From: Lederbergia sp. NSJ-179
GTDB lineage: Bacteria > Bacillota > Bacilli > Bacillales > Bacillaceae_C
Direction of reading: 5' to 3'
DNA length: 64,000 nt
Assembly (NCBI RefSeq): GCF_022867885.1
Contig: NZ_JALIFP010000004.1
Span: 62,001-126,000 of the forward strand
Positions 37,361-50,715 of the stretch are shown in pieces. A program made the translations under genes and the position numbers. Each line of letters starts with the position of its first letter. Within the stretch, counting starts at the first letter, position 1. The notes under the pieces are model-generated. The model had not been told where the DNA came from, did no database searches, and was given only the letters and a program-made list of their open reading frames with translations.

Positions 37361-38392
37361 ATGCACAATCTCTTAAAGCTTCAATCTAAACTCGTGCCAG
37401 AGATGCTTTCTGTTATGCAGAATCGTTATCAGATCCTTCGCTCCATCAGTCTAACAGAACCTGTTGGGCGGCGCACGCTTGCCCAGATGTTAGGGACAAC
37501 CGAAAGGATATTGAGAAGTGAGGCTGAGTTTCTAAAGTCTGCCCAGTTAATTCAAATTAATACGACTGGCATGACCATCACAGCAAAAGGAAAAAAATTG
37601 CTGTTAGGGTTAGATGACATGATAAGGGAATTAACAGGCATCAGTCAGGTTGAACAAGATTTAAAAAATAAGCTAGGGATCAAGGAAGCTGTGATCGTAC
37701 CTGGTGATAGTGATGATTCCTTGATTGTAAAAGAAGAATTAGGGAAAGCTTGTGCAGAGGTGCTAAATCGCTGTCTGAAAAATGCTCAAATCATTGCGGT
37801 AACAGGTGGAACCACAATGGCGTGTACCGCAGAAATGCTCACAGCAGAGATGGGGCAAGGAAAACAGTTGCTGTTTGTTCCGGCGCGAGGTGGTCTTGGT
37901 GAAGAGCTAAAAAATCAAGCCAACGTAATCTGTGCCACAATGGCAGAAAAGACAAATGGGCAGCACCGTGTATTATATGTTCCAGACCAAGTTAGCCAAG
38001 AAGTACAGGAGTCTCTTCTTAAAGAACCCGCCATTATGGAGGTCGTCACGAAAATAAAATCGGCCGATATTGTTGTTCATGGTATTGGTGATGCCATTAC
38101 AATGGCGAAAAGAAGAGGAACCAGTCAAAACGCCATGAAAAAAATAATAGGAGAAAATGCAGTTGGAGAAGCTTTTGGCTATTATTTTAATGAAAAAGGG
38201 GAAATAGTACATAAAGTACCCACCATTGGCTTACGAATCTCTGATCTTTACGATAAATCACATGTGATCGCGGCAGCCGGTGGAAAATCAAAAGCCAAAG
38301 CGATTGAATCTTATTTTAAAAGTGCTCCAAAATCTACTATTTTAATTACGGATGAAGGGGCCGCAAAGTCGATTTTAAAAGAAGTATCTTAA
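37361..38392 (+). CDS. cggR: CggR, central glycolytic genes regulator
   Basis: CggR is a SorC/DeoR-family repressor that responds to fructose-1,6-bisphosphate and controls gapA, pgk, tpiA, gpmI and eno. The 343-residue protein has an N-terminal winged helix (about 20-85, with GRRTLAQMLGTTERILRSEAEFL) and a C-terminal sugar-phosphate effector domain (about 90-340, with AVTGGTTMA and VHGIGDA). The ATG follows AAAGGAG. The operator lies directly upstream, so the gene represses itself together with gapA. Confidence 0.96.
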   Translation: MHNLLKLQSKLVPEMLSVMQNRYQILRSISLTEPVGRRTLAQMLGTTERILRSEAEFLKSAQLIQINTTGMTITAKGKKLLLGLDDMIRELTGISQVEQDLKNKLGIKEAVIVPGDSDDSLIVKEELGKACAEVLNRCLKNAQIIAVTGGTTMACTAEMLTAEMGQGKQLLFVPARGGLGEELKNQANVICATMAEKTNGQHRVLYVPDQVSQEVQESLLKEPAIMEVVTKIKSADIVVHGIGDAITMAKRRGTSQNAMKKIIGENAVGEAFGYYFNEKGEIVHKVPTIGLRISDLYDKSHVIAAAGGKSKAKAIESYFKSAPKSTILITDEGAAKSILKEVS

Positions 38393-38609
38393 AGTGCGTG
38401 TTCAAAAAGGAGGATAATAAGGACCAAGAAGTTCGAGGCGGCGCAGCTTTGAGCAGCGGACTTGTACAGGATGTACTGACTTCCGCGTTGCCCACAGGAC
38501 GTGGGCGGTTTTAGCGGAAGATCCTTATCCTAATACGTGAGCAGCGGAAAAGCAAGCCAACGAAGAAATTCGCAGTGTCATTTTTACCGGACTTTTTGAA
38601 CAACCTCTT
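38393..38609 (+). repeat. MITE-like element, copy 1
   Basis: About 217 bp starting at the cggR stop. The left end (AAGTGCGTGTTCAAAAAGG... to GAGCAGCGGA) and the right end (AGCAAGCC... to CTTTTTGAACAACCTCTT) are nearly identical to the ends of copy 2 (41248-41467, opposite orientation), while the middle differs. Outermost inverted repeats are TGTTCAAAAAG and CTTTTTGAACA. There is no coding capacity. It fills the cggR-gapA spacer. Confidence 0.85.
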
Positions 38610-38658
38610 AAATAGATATTTCTTTTAAAGATAAATTTTCATTATATTACCCATTTAA

Positions 38659-39681
<1,023 letters not shown>

Positions 39682-39716
39682 ATTAAAAAAATGTTTATGA
39701 TTGAAACACCTTGTTT

Positions 39717-39749
39717 GGGGGAGCGGGCATTAGACCCCTTCCCCTTTTT
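39717..39749 (+). terminator. Probable intrinsic terminator after gapA
   Basis: A G-rich arm (GGGGGAGCGGG) pairs with CCCCTTCCCC, with one small bulge, followed by TTTTT. It would separate abundant gapA transcripts from the downstream glycolytic genes. Confidence 0.65.
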
Positions 39750-39771
39750 ATCCCGAATTAACTGGCAGTAA

Positions 39772-39966
39772 GACCCCCACTTCGAGAATTCGAGGGAAAA
39801 CAAGAATTGCAAGTGGGGGATCAACTGAAAGTCAAATCCCCGATTCGTTCGGACCAACAGGATGTTGGTCACAAAGGCGTTGCGACAGGACGTCGCGAAT
39901 TTAGCCTTTGATCTACCCATCAGTGGGGGATGAAAAAAACCCCCACTGAATGAAGTTTCACTTTAT
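39772..39966. repeat. Hairpin-rich repeat block between gapA and pgk, including palindromic repeat copy C
   Basis: Four inverted repeats follow one another: CCCCCACTT (39772-39780) with AAGTGGGGG; GACCAAC with GTTGGTC around position 39860; the dispersed palindromic repeat copy C (39867-39914, GGTCACAAAGGCG...GCCTTTGATC); and CAGTGGGGG with CCCCCACTG (39921-39948). The last arm continues into CCACTGAATGAAG-TTTCACT, a string found again near 50863-50884. No ORF of note is present. This accounts for most of the 312-bp spacer. Confidence 0.75.
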
Positions 39967-39993
39967 CTTTTTTTGAAAAAAGGAGGGTCCAAA

Positions 39994-41178
39994 ATGGAAA
40001 AGAAGTCAATCAAGGATCTCGATGTAAAAGGGAAAAAGGTTTTTTGTCGAGTCGATTTTAATGTTCCGATGGCGGAAGGAAAAGTGACAGATGACACACG
40101 GATTCGTGCCGCTTTGCCAACGATTCAATATTTAGCTGACCAAGGGGCCATTGTCATTCTAGCAAGCCATTTAGGCAGACCTAAGGGAGAGGTAAAGGAA
40201 GAGTTACGACTTACGCCAGTTGCCAAGCGTTTAAGTGAATTGCTTGGTAAACAAGTAGCGAAAGCGGATGAAGCTTATGGAGAAGCTGTGAAGGAACAGA
40301 TTTCTCATCTTCAAGAGGGGGATATTCTTTTACTTGAAAATGTACGCTTCTATCCTGGAGAAGAAAAAAACGATCCCGATTTAGCAAAAGCATTTGCAGA
40401 ATTAGCGGATGTTTATGTGAATGATGCATTTGGTGCCGCTCACCGTGCCCATGCTTCCACTGAAGGGATTGCGAAATTTTTACCGTCTGCAGCCGGTTTT
40501 CTAATGGATAAAGAACTTGCTGTATTAGGGAAAGCATTGTCCAATCCGGAACGTCCTTTTACAGCGATTATCGGTGGAGCGAAAGTGAAAGATAAAATTG
40601 GTGTCATCGATCATCTTCTAGATAAAGTGGATAATCTGATTATTGGTGGTGGACTTGCTTATACCTTTGTGAAAGCACAAGGCTATGAAGTGGGTAAATC
40701 GCTTCTAGAAGAAGATAAACTCGATCTTGCCCGTCAATTTATGGAAAAAGCGAAGGAAAAAGGTGTTCACTTTTATATGCCTGAAGATGCAGTTGTAGCG
40801 GACGATTTTTCCGAAGAAGCCAAAAAAAAAGTAGTCTCTATTAAAGAAATTCCAGCGGATTGGGAAGCCTTGGATATTGGTCCGAAAACAAGGGAAACTT
40901 ATCAACATGTGATTCAAGAATCGAAATTGGTGATTTGGAATGGACCAATGGGCGTTTTTGAAATGGATGCATTTGCTGGCGGTACAAAGAGCGTAGCGGA
41001 GGCACTTGCAGAAGCCACAGATACATATTCTGTTATTGGTGGCGGAGATTCAGCAGCGGCGGTGGAAAAATTTGGCTTTGCTGATCGGATGAGCCATATT
41101 TCGACCGGTGGCGGAGCTTCCCTTGAGTTTATGGAAGGAAAAGTATTGCCAGGCGTTGCAGCCCTTAATGATAAATAG
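39994..41178 (+). CDS. pgk: Phosphoglycerate kinase
   Basis: Pgk makes ATP from 1,3-bisphosphoglycerate. The 394-residue protein has the N-terminal substrate motif CRVDFNVPM, the [10 protein letters not shown] arginine motif, [33 protein letters not shown] and the nucleotide-binding [16 protein letters not shown] 39994 lies 6 bases after AAAGGAGGG; the in-frame TTG at 39973 is upstream of that site and is rejected. It is followed by a terminator and a MITE-like element rather than directly by tpiA as in B. subtilis. Confidence 0.98.
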   Translation: MEKKSIKDLDVKGKKVFCRVDFNVPMAEGKVTDDTRIRAALPTIQYLADQGAIVILASHLGRPKGEVKEELRLTPVAKRLSELLGKQVAKADEAYGEAVKEQISHLQEGDILLLENVRFYPGEEKNDPDLAKAFAELADVYVNDAFGAAHRAHASTEGIAKFLPSAAGFLMDKELAVLGKALSNPERPFTAIIGGAKVKDKIGVIDHLLDKVDNLIIGGGLAYTFVKAQGYEVGKSLLEEDKLDLARQFMEKAKEKGVHFYMPEDAVVADDFSEEAKKKVVSIKEIPADWEALDIGPKTRETYQHVIQESKLVIWNGPMGVFEMDAFAGGTKSVAEALAEATDTYSVIGGGDSAAAVEKFGFADRMSHISTGGGASLEFMEGKVLPGVAALNDK

Positions 41179-41196
41179 TAAGATTCAAGAGGAAGG

Positions 41197-41225
41197 GATT
41201 TGGTACAAGCGACCAATTCTTTTTT
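41197..41225 (+). terminator. Probable intrinsic terminator after pgk
   Basis: The stem GATTTGGT with ACCAATTC (one T-T mismatch) and a 7-nt loop is followed by six T. A longer AGATTCAA/TTGAATCT pairing (41181-41231) encloses it. Confidence 0.6.
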
Positions 41226-41247
41226 GAATCTATGCTAGAATCTTTTA

Positions 41248-41467
41248 AAGAGGATGTTCAAAAAGTCCGGTAAAAATGACACTGCGAATTTCTTCGTTGG
41301 CTTGTTTCTCCGCTCCTCGGAAAAGAAAACCACTTTTCCTTCGTGCGATGCGGATTCAGGGAAGCTTTCCTTGTGCTCATGTATTTAAAAGCATACATTC
41401 CGCTGCTCGAAACTGCGCCGCCTCGAACTTCTTGGTCCTTTTTATCCTCCTTTTTGAACACGCACTT
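41248..41467 (-). repeat. MITE-like element, copy 2
   Basis: About 220 bp, inverted relative to copy 1 at 38393-38609. Read on the minus strand it starts AAGTGCGTGTTCAAAAAGG and ends CTTTTTGAACATCCTCTT; about 65 bp at each end match copy 1, while the middle about 90 bp is different. It occupies most of the pgk-tpiA spacer (41179-41526). Confidence 0.85.
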
Positions 41468-41469
41468 AA

Positions 41470-45146
<3,677 letters not shown>

Positions 45147-45148
<2 letters not shown>

Positions 45149-45230
45149 GTGATGACCATTAACAAATCATCACTTGGATATAAAAACACAAGGGATCGTA
45201 AAGAAATCTTTACTTTCTCTTGTGTTTTAT
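45147..45230 (+). terminator. Two hairpins ending the glycolytic transcript
   Basis: The first, AAGTGATG with CATCACTT (45147-45175), overlaps the eno stop. The second pairs AAAACACAAG (45183-45192) with CTTGTGTTTT (45219-45228) and encloses a perfect inner stem GTAAAGA/TCTTTAC; it ends in TTTT. Downstream, 45231-45416 shows no gene I can support. Confidence 0.85.
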
Positions 45231-45416
45231 TATGTATTGCAGCTTGTGAAAAAGCCTTCATATTGATCATTACACAATTCTTAGGGGCAAGCTCAAGAAA
45301 GGGTCTTAAAGATGAAAAAAAACTTTGGTTAAAACTGTCACATAAATGCGTTTTATGGGCCCGAAATGATGGTAAGTGGAAAAGTGGTCTTCATAACCGG
45401 ATAGAGTTTGTAAAAC

Positions 45417-45899
45417 GGTAACGGCGAAGTAGTTGGCTGTGCCCGAAATTGGAATCCGAGGCGAAAGAGGTAACAGCGGATTGGTTGGGCGTGCCCGAAA
45501 TCGCGAACCGCGTCGAAAGAGGTAACAGCGGATTGGTTGGGCGTGCCCGAAATCGCGAACCGCGTCGAAAGAGGTAACAGCGGATTGGTTGGCTGTGCCC
45601 GAAATCGCGAACCGCGTCGAAAGGGGTAACAGCGGAGCGGTTGGCTGTGCCCGGAATAGCGAACCGAGATGAAAAGGGTAACAGCGAAGCGGTTGGCTGT
45701 GCCCGAAATTGGAATCCGAGGCGAAAGAGGTAACAGCGGAGCGGTTGGCTGTGCCCGAAATGGCGATCCGCGTCGAAAGAGGTAACAGCGGATTGGTTGG
45801 CTGTGCCCGAAATTGGAATCCGCGTCGAAAGGGGTAACGGCGGATTGGTTGGCCGCGCCCGAAATAGCGAACCGAGATGAAAAGGGTAACAGCGAAGTG
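45417..45899. repeat. 52-bp tandem repeat array (nine full copies)
   Basis: Nine consecutive 52-bp units, each starting GGTAAC(A/G)GCG and containing GTGCCCG(A/G)AAT, plus a 15-bp partial tenth. Units differ at scattered positions, with the (C/T)CGCGAACCGCG and TTGGAATCCG versions alternating. The array is richer in GC than its surroundings. Because 52 is not a multiple of 3, the long minus-strand reading frame across it is an accident of the repeat. The array lies between the eno terminator and a convergent methyltransferase gene. Confidence 0.95.
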
Positions 45900-46007
45900 T
45901 TTGCTCTTGGTACTACATTATTATTGTTCCTTTTTGTCGAATAAAAACATCCTACCATGAACCCGCACGCTGGCCTTCATGCCCTTCAGTTATTCATACA
46001 AAAGAAA

Positions 46008-46664
46008 CTATAGTTTCTTTGCTACAATAAACCTTAGTATTAAATTTTCCTGATGACCATCAGGATCGGTCTCAGTTTGAATATGTAGTTTTTGTTCTTG
46101 AATTTGATAGGTTGGACAAAGAATTTCCTGAATTTCATCTGATGTATAGAAATGTAATGTTTTCCCGTGATAAACAAAGGTATTTGGCTCTACTTCCTTA
46201 CCTATACCAAAGTTCTTCGTATCCGTTGTTGAAATACAGGTAAAAATCAATAGACCATTCGGTTTTAATAATGAGCTCATTTTGTTTAAAAGCTCTTTTC
46301 TTTCTCTTTCAAGAAATAAATGAATCACGTTAGAAAGATAGATGGCGTCAAATTTTTGTTCATGTGGTAAAAACGGTTCGAATAAATCATTTGAAAAATA
46401 TTTTAATTTATCTTCTTTAAATCTTTTTGCTTTATATTTGGCATGATCGATTGCCACATTAGAAATATCAGTAGCTATAACTTCAAAACCCTTCTGAGCA
46501 AAATATAGACTATTTCTACCATAACCACATCCAGGTACAAAAATATTCGTGACATTACTTTCTTCAAGGTGACGAATAGACATAATGGCAGATGGACAAG
46601 GATCATTGCCCCAAATGTCACCAACTTTAAATCGTTCATTCCAATATTTTTTCTGCTGATTCAT
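46008..46664 (-). CDS. Class I SAM-dependent methyltransferase
   Basis: A 218-residue Rossmann-fold methyltransferase. The SAM-binding motif I is FVPGCGYGRNSLYFA (near residues 42-56), followed by the acidic VIATDISNVAID and the motif IV region FDAIYLSNVIHLF. WNERFKVGDIWGNDPCPS at the start recalls TehB-like and thiopurine-type methyltransferases. The substrate is unknown. The ATG at 46664 follows GGAGCGGAG; a longer in-frame start at 46691 has no site. It stands alone on the minus strand. Confidence 0.8.
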   Translation of the reverse strand: MNQQKKYWNERFKVGDIWGNDPCPSAIMSIRHLEESNVTNIFVPGCGYGRNSLYFAQKGFEVIATDISNVAIDHAKYKAKRFKEDKLKYFSNDLFEPFLPHEQKFDAIYLSNVIHLFLERERKELLNKMSSLLKPNGLLIFTCISTTDTKNFGIGKEVEPNTFVYHGKTLHFYTSDEIQEILCPTYQIQEQKLHIQTETDPDGHQENLILRFIVAKKL

Positions 46665-47233
46665 ATTTCTCCGCTCCAATGCTCCTATCAATTTTACTTT
46701 CTATATTTTAGCATACAGAAGGCGAGCATTATTGGAGATGAGGAATAAAAATAATAAGAGAACTTCTTATGGTGACTGAACACTTCAGCAAAATAGGGAA
46801 AAGGTCGTTATAAATCGTTCATGATACCCCAAATTCATGCAATCCCCGAAATACGGTCGACATAAGGCGTTCATGGCTCCCCATATTAGAAGTTTGTTCC
46901 ATTCATGTTCCTTTTGAAAACGAATGGGATATTTCTACAATAGATATTTTCAAAAGAGATAAAATTCTTGAATATCACGAACAGTGGTTAAATTATTGAG
47001 ATATTGGAATGAGTTGCTTGCAGGGTATAAAAAAATTAGATAGGAAGTCAGCGTTCGCAAGCGTTTTAGAAATAGGGACAAGGTATCGATCATCCTTATT
47101 CCTATTTTGTTTTTTTACATAACTTTTATTCCCATTTTCTTATCTTACGAATGAACAGATCTTTCACCCAATGCACAATTCTAATTTTTTAATAAAAATA
47201 GGATAAATGTGCATGAATTGGAAGATTAAGCGA
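46665..47233. other. Spacer between methyltransferase and pectin island
   Basis: No coding region is supported in these 570 bases. The segment is AT-rich. Two copies of a 52-bp unit lie at 46803-46886 (listed separately). GCGTTCGCAAGCG near 47052 is a short inverted repeat. This is the left edge of the accessory island; no tRNA, attachment site or transposase remnant was recognised. Confidence 0.5.
46803..46886. repeat. Two copies of a 52-bp-period repeat
   Basis: GGTCG at 46803 and 46855 begin two 28-bp blocks matching at 21 of 28 positions, including CGTTCATG and a final CCCC; the offset is exactly 52 bp. The CCCCGAAATAC in the linker recalls the GCCCGAAAT of the larger 52-bp array. Confidence 0.6.
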
Positions 47234-47263
47234 TTGTTAGCTTCGAAGGCCCATCGGTATAAT
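47234..47263 (+). promoter_or_regulatory. Candidate promoter of the pectin-island transporter operon
   Basis: TTGTTA and a perfect TATAAT are 18 bp apart, about 40 bp before the first permease gene. No catabolite-response (cre) site of good quality was seen around it. Confidence 0.55.
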
Positions 47264-47304
47264 GGCAGTGCACGTTACTTCAAAACAAAGGAGGCATTGG
47301 AAGA

Positions 47305-48273
47305 ATGGCGGAGCCAATAGTACAGAATTATGTAGATGCAGATTTAAAAAGAGAGAGAAGGCTCCAAAAGAAAAGAAATCGGTATGTAGAAAATTTTAAA
47401 AAACATTGGATGCTGTATGTGATGATCCTGCCGGGAATCGTTTTTTATATTGTGTTTAAATATATTCCCTTATTCGGAAGTGTGATCGCTTTCCAAGATT
47501 ATCAAATATTTAAGGGCATATGGAATAGTCCATGGGTAGGCTTGGATAATTTTCGGTTTTTATTTTCCTATCAAGATTTTTTCCTTATATTAAGAAATAC
47601 GGCCATCATTGCTTTGTACAAATTAATATTAAGTTTTCCTGCACCGATTATTCTCGCTTTATTATTTAATGAAGTTCGAGTACTTATCGCTAAAAAGATA
47701 TTCCAAAGTCTATTCTATTTGCCGCATTTCCTTTCTTGGGTTGTGGTTGGCGGTATTGTGTTTGAACTATTATCCAGTCAAGGAATTGTAAACGCTGTAC
47801 TCGGATTTTTTCATGTAGAACCCATTCTTTTTATGCAAGAAGAAAAATATTTTCGTTCAATTGTTGTAATCTCTAGTATATGGAAGGAGATTGGTTGGGG
47901 GACCATCATTTATTTAGCTGCGATTGCAGGAATAAATCCAAACTTATATGAAGCCGCCGTAGTAGACGGAGCAAGCAAATGGAAGCAAACGATTTATATT
48001 ACGATTCCCATGTTATTCCCTACTATATTGGTTTTGTTCCTACTGAATATTGGCAACTTCCTTGAGCTTGGATTTGACCAAATTTTCAATTTGCTAACTC
48101 CGATGACCTATTCAGTAGGAGATATTATTGAGACGTATGTGTATCGGGCTGGGGTGTTACAAGGTCAATATAGTACAACCACAGCCATTGGACTATTCCA
48201 ATCCGTTATTGGCTTTGCCCTACTATGGATATTTAATCGATTAGCAAGAAAAACAGATCAGGGGTTGTGGTAA
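47305..48273 (+). CDS. Sugar ABC transporter permease, LplB/YteP type
   Basis: First permease of a carbohydrate (CUT1-type) importer, 322 residues, with a basic cytoplasmic N-terminus and six membrane segments. The EAA loop that contacts the ATPase reads EAAVVDGASKWKQTIYITIP. It is closest in kind to YteP/LplB permeases, which in B. subtilis import rhamnogalacturonan fragments with YtcP and YtcQ. No ATPase gene is present; such systems use a shared ATPase (MsmX type). AAAGGAGG precedes the ATG. The next gene overlaps its stop (TAATG). Confidence 0.88.
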   Translation: MAEPIVQNYVDADLKRERRLQKKRNRYVENFKKHWMLYVMILPGIVFYIVFKYIPLFGSVIAFQDYQIFKGIWNSPWVGLDNFRFLFSYQDFFLILRNTAIIALYKLILSFPAPIILALLFNEVRVLIAKKIFQSLFYLPHFLSWVVVGGIVFELLSSQGIVNAVLGFFHVEPILFMQEEKYFRSIVVISSIWKEIGWGTIIYLAAIAGINPNLYEAAVVDGASKWKQTIYITIPMLFPTILVLFLLNIGNFLELGFDQIFNLLTPMTYSVGDIIETYVYRAGVLQGQYSTTTAIGLFQSVIGFALLWIFNRLARKTDQGLW

Positions 48274-49142
48274 TGAAACGATCAACAGGAGAAAAAACAT
48301 TTCAGATCTTCAACTATATTATTCTTATATTGGCCGCTTCAACGATGATTGCTCCTTTACTACAATTATTGGCGGTTTCCTTTAGTTCACCGATCGCGGC
48401 GGATTCTAAGAAGGTATTTCTTTGGCCGGTCGAATTTACAACAGGTACTTGGGAGCATATTCTTCAAAATACGGTATTATGGAGATCATTTGGGGTAACC
48501 GTCTTTATTACGGTTGTAGGTACCTTGCTCAGTATGCTATTTTCGATTTTGACAGCCTTCCCATTATCACGGAGAGAATTTTTACCTAAAAAACCGATTA
48601 TGCTGGGAATTGTTATTACGATGATATTTAATGCACCCATGATTCCGTTTTTCTTAACCGTCAGAGAGTTAGGTATGATGGATTCAATATGGGCGCTCAT
48701 TATTCCTGGTTTAATCAGCACGTTCAATATGGTGATTATTCGGACGTTTTTCATGGGGATTCCGAGTGATCTCGATGATGCGGCAAGAATCGATGGCTGT
48801 CATGATTTTCGCCTATTATTTCAAATTTATTTGCCTCTTTCTAAGCCTGTGTTGGCGACAGTTAGCTTATTTTATGCTGTAGGGTACTGGAATACATTCC
48901 AAACAGCCATTCTCTTTTTACGTGATCCAAAACTGTGGCCATTGCAACTCAGACTGAGGGAATATTTTACAGCACCAGAGGAATTGGCAGCAGTAAACCT
49001 CATTATGGGGGATTTTGACTTTAATACAACAACACTTAAAGCGGCAACGGTAATCTTTGCGACGATCCCGATTTTGTTATTTTATCCTTATTTACAAAAA
49101 TACTTTGTAAAAGGAGCCGTATTAGGATCCCTTAAGGAATAA
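48273..49142 (+). CDS. Sugar ABC transporter permease, YtcP/LplC type
   Basis: Second permease of the importer, 289 residues with six membrane segments; the EAA loop reads DDAARIDGCHDFRLLFQIYL and the family-typical LWPLQLRLREYF follows. The ATG at 48273 overlaps the stop of the first permease gene and is 8 bases from AGGGG; the GTG two codons earlier is rejected. Together with the neighbouring binding protein it forms a YteP-YtcP-YtcQ-like uptake system. Confidence 0.88.
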   Translation: MKRSTGEKTFQIFNYIILILAASTMIAPLLQLLAVSFSSPIAADSKKVFLWPVEFTTGTWEHILQNTVLWRSFGVTVFITVVGTLLSMLFSILTAFPLSRREFLPKKPIMLGIVITMIFNAPMIPFFLTVRELGMMDSIWALIIPGLISTFNMVIIRTFFMGIPSDLDDAARIDGCHDFRLLFQIYLPLSKPVLATVSLFYAVGYWNTFQTAILFLRDPKLWPLQLRLREYFTAPEELAAVNLIMGDFDFNTTTLKAATVIFATIPILLFYPYLQKYFVKGAVLGSLKE

Positions 49143-49176
49143 TAGAAAATAAAAATATTGGTGGGAGGAAGGAATC

Positions 49177-50715
49177 ATGCGGAGAATGAAGAGAAATTTA
49201 TTTATTTTGCTAGTGTTTATGCTGTTTGTGTCCTTAACAATGGCTGCATGCAGCAGTAATAACGAAGTGAATCAATCTAAACAGGATGAAAATAATGAGA
49301 ACGATTTGGAAAAAGTAACTGTTTTCAAAAGCCATTTACAGAAAGGAACAATACCGGATAGTGATGATCCGCATGTCCAATATATCGCTGAAAAGACAGG
49401 TGTTGAGTATGAATTAATGACCACACCTGCTGGTTCTGATGCGACGGAGCAAATAAATTATATGATTGCCTCAGAGGATTTGCCAGATATTTTTCGGCCG
49501 ATCGGTGGAGTTGAACAGACATTGATCAAACAAGGTGGCGCGTTGGCCTTAGATGAATTATTGCCAAAATATGCCCCACATGTATGGGAAAAAATTCCAG
49601 AAGAAGCTTGGGATGTTGTGCGCACAGCCTCTGATGATGGGAAGATTTACTATATTCCAAAGGTATTTTTAGTCCCTGAAAGAGCTCCGTTAATTCGTCA
49701 AGATTGGCTGGACGCTGTTGGGTTAGAAATGCCTAAAACAGTGGAGGACTATAAAGATGTACTCATTGCCTTTCGTGACAAAGACCCAAATGGGAATGGA
49801 GATAAGGATGAGCTGCCTACATCAGGAAGGGAGTATGGTGAGTGGATGGACCATCTTTTCGCTATGTTTGGTGTCGCGATGTGGGAAGGAAGTCCTGACT
49901 GGGATATTTATGATGGAAAGATCAATTACGCCGGTACTTCTGAAAATATGAGAGCGGCAATCGAGTTTATTCGTGATTTATATAAAGAAAAACTATTAGA
50001 TAATGAAACATTCTTGAACAAAGGTGAGGTTTGGACAGCCAAAATAAATAATAACTTAGTAGGTAGCTGGTATCATTTACCTGCAAATTTACATGATCGT
50101 TATGCCGCCATGAAGGTAGGTGCACCTGACGCTTATGTAGCAGGGATGCCTTTGCCAAAAGTGGAAGGGTATAAAGGATTTGTCACACAAAAGAGCATGG
50201 GGGAAGCGGAATGGATGATTCCCGCTACATCTGAGGAAAAAGCGGCTTCAGCTCTGAAATTATTAGATTTCTTTTATGATGATGAGAATGAGGAATTCGT
50301 TCGTTTCGGAATAGAGGGAGCCCAGCATAAGGTCGAGGACGGTAAAAAGGTGTTAATTCCACCTACAGATGAAACACCCATTGCCTTGGGAATGAAAAAC
50401 TTTACAACAGAAGAAGATATGAATAAACGAATTGAGGAAACATTTCCAGAGGACGAGCAACGAATGGTGAAAGATATCTTTGCCGTTAGTACGAAAGATG
50501 CTAGAAGAATTGCTGGAGATGGTCTTCCAGCTACCGTATATGACGGGTTCCCAGATATTCAATCCCATAAATTATTCCAGGAATACCTAACAAAAATTGT
50601 CATTGGCGAATGGCCGCTCGAAAAGTTTGATGAATTTGTGAAGAGGTGGAAGGAATCCGGTGGTGATACTGTAACAGAACGGGTTCAGGAATGGTATGAC
50701 AAAGTGAATCAATAA
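49177..50715 (+). CDS. Extracellular sugar-binding lipoprotein, YtcQ/LplA type
   Basis: The solute-binding part of the importer, 512 residues. A basic start and hydrophobic helix lead to the lipobox TMAAC (Cys near residue 25), then a short acidic linker and a family 1 solute-binding fold. FRDKDPNGNGDKDELPT (near residue 200) is the EF-hand-like calcium loop typical of large YtcQ/AlgQ-type oligouronate and oligosaccharide binding proteins. Its place before a pectate lyase gene suggests oligogalacturonides as ligand (inference). Lgt and signal peptidase II would process it. Confidence 0.88.
   Translation: MRRMKRNLFILLVFMLFVSLTMAACSSNNEVNQSKQDENNENDLEKVTVFKSHLQKGTIPDSDDPHVQYIAEKTGVEYELMTTPAGSDATEQINYMIASEDLPDIFRPIGGVEQTLIKQGGALALDELLPKYAPHVWEKIPEEAWDVVRTASDDGKIYYIPKVFLVPERAPLIRQDWLDAVGLEMPKTVEDYKDVLIAFRDKDPNGNGDKDELPTSGREYGEWMDHLFAMFGVAMWEGSPDWDIYDGKINYAGTSENMRAAIEFIRDLYKEKLLDNETFLNKGEVWTAKINNNLVGSWYHLPANLHDRYAAMKVGAPDAYVAGMPLPKVEGYKGFVTQKSMGEAEWMIPATSEEKAASALKLLDFFYDDENEEFVRFGIEGAQHKVEDGKKVLIPPTDETPIALGMKNFTTEEDMNKRIEETFPEDEQRMVKDIFAVSTKDARRIAGDGLPATVYDGFPDIQSHKLFQEYLTKIVIGEWPLEKFDEFVKRWKESGGDTVTERVQEWYDKVNQ

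Noticed and set aside
37185..37376. Frame of 63 codons upstream of cggR
   Set aside because: It covers the cggR promoter and CggR operator and overlaps the cggR start; it is regulatory DNA.
45149..45421. Plus-strand frame of 90 codons directly after eno
   Set aside because: It begins at the eno stop, contains both terminator hairpins and has no ribosome site or family resemblance.
45417..45899. Possible CRISPR array
   Set aside because: The units are contiguous 52-bp tandem copies without unique spacers, and no cas genes are in the window.
45353..45958. Long minus-strand reading frame of 201 codons after eno
   Set aside because: It runs across the 52-bp tandem array; its repetitive peptide comes from reading the repeat in three frames in turn, it has no ribosome site, and it overlaps no known family.
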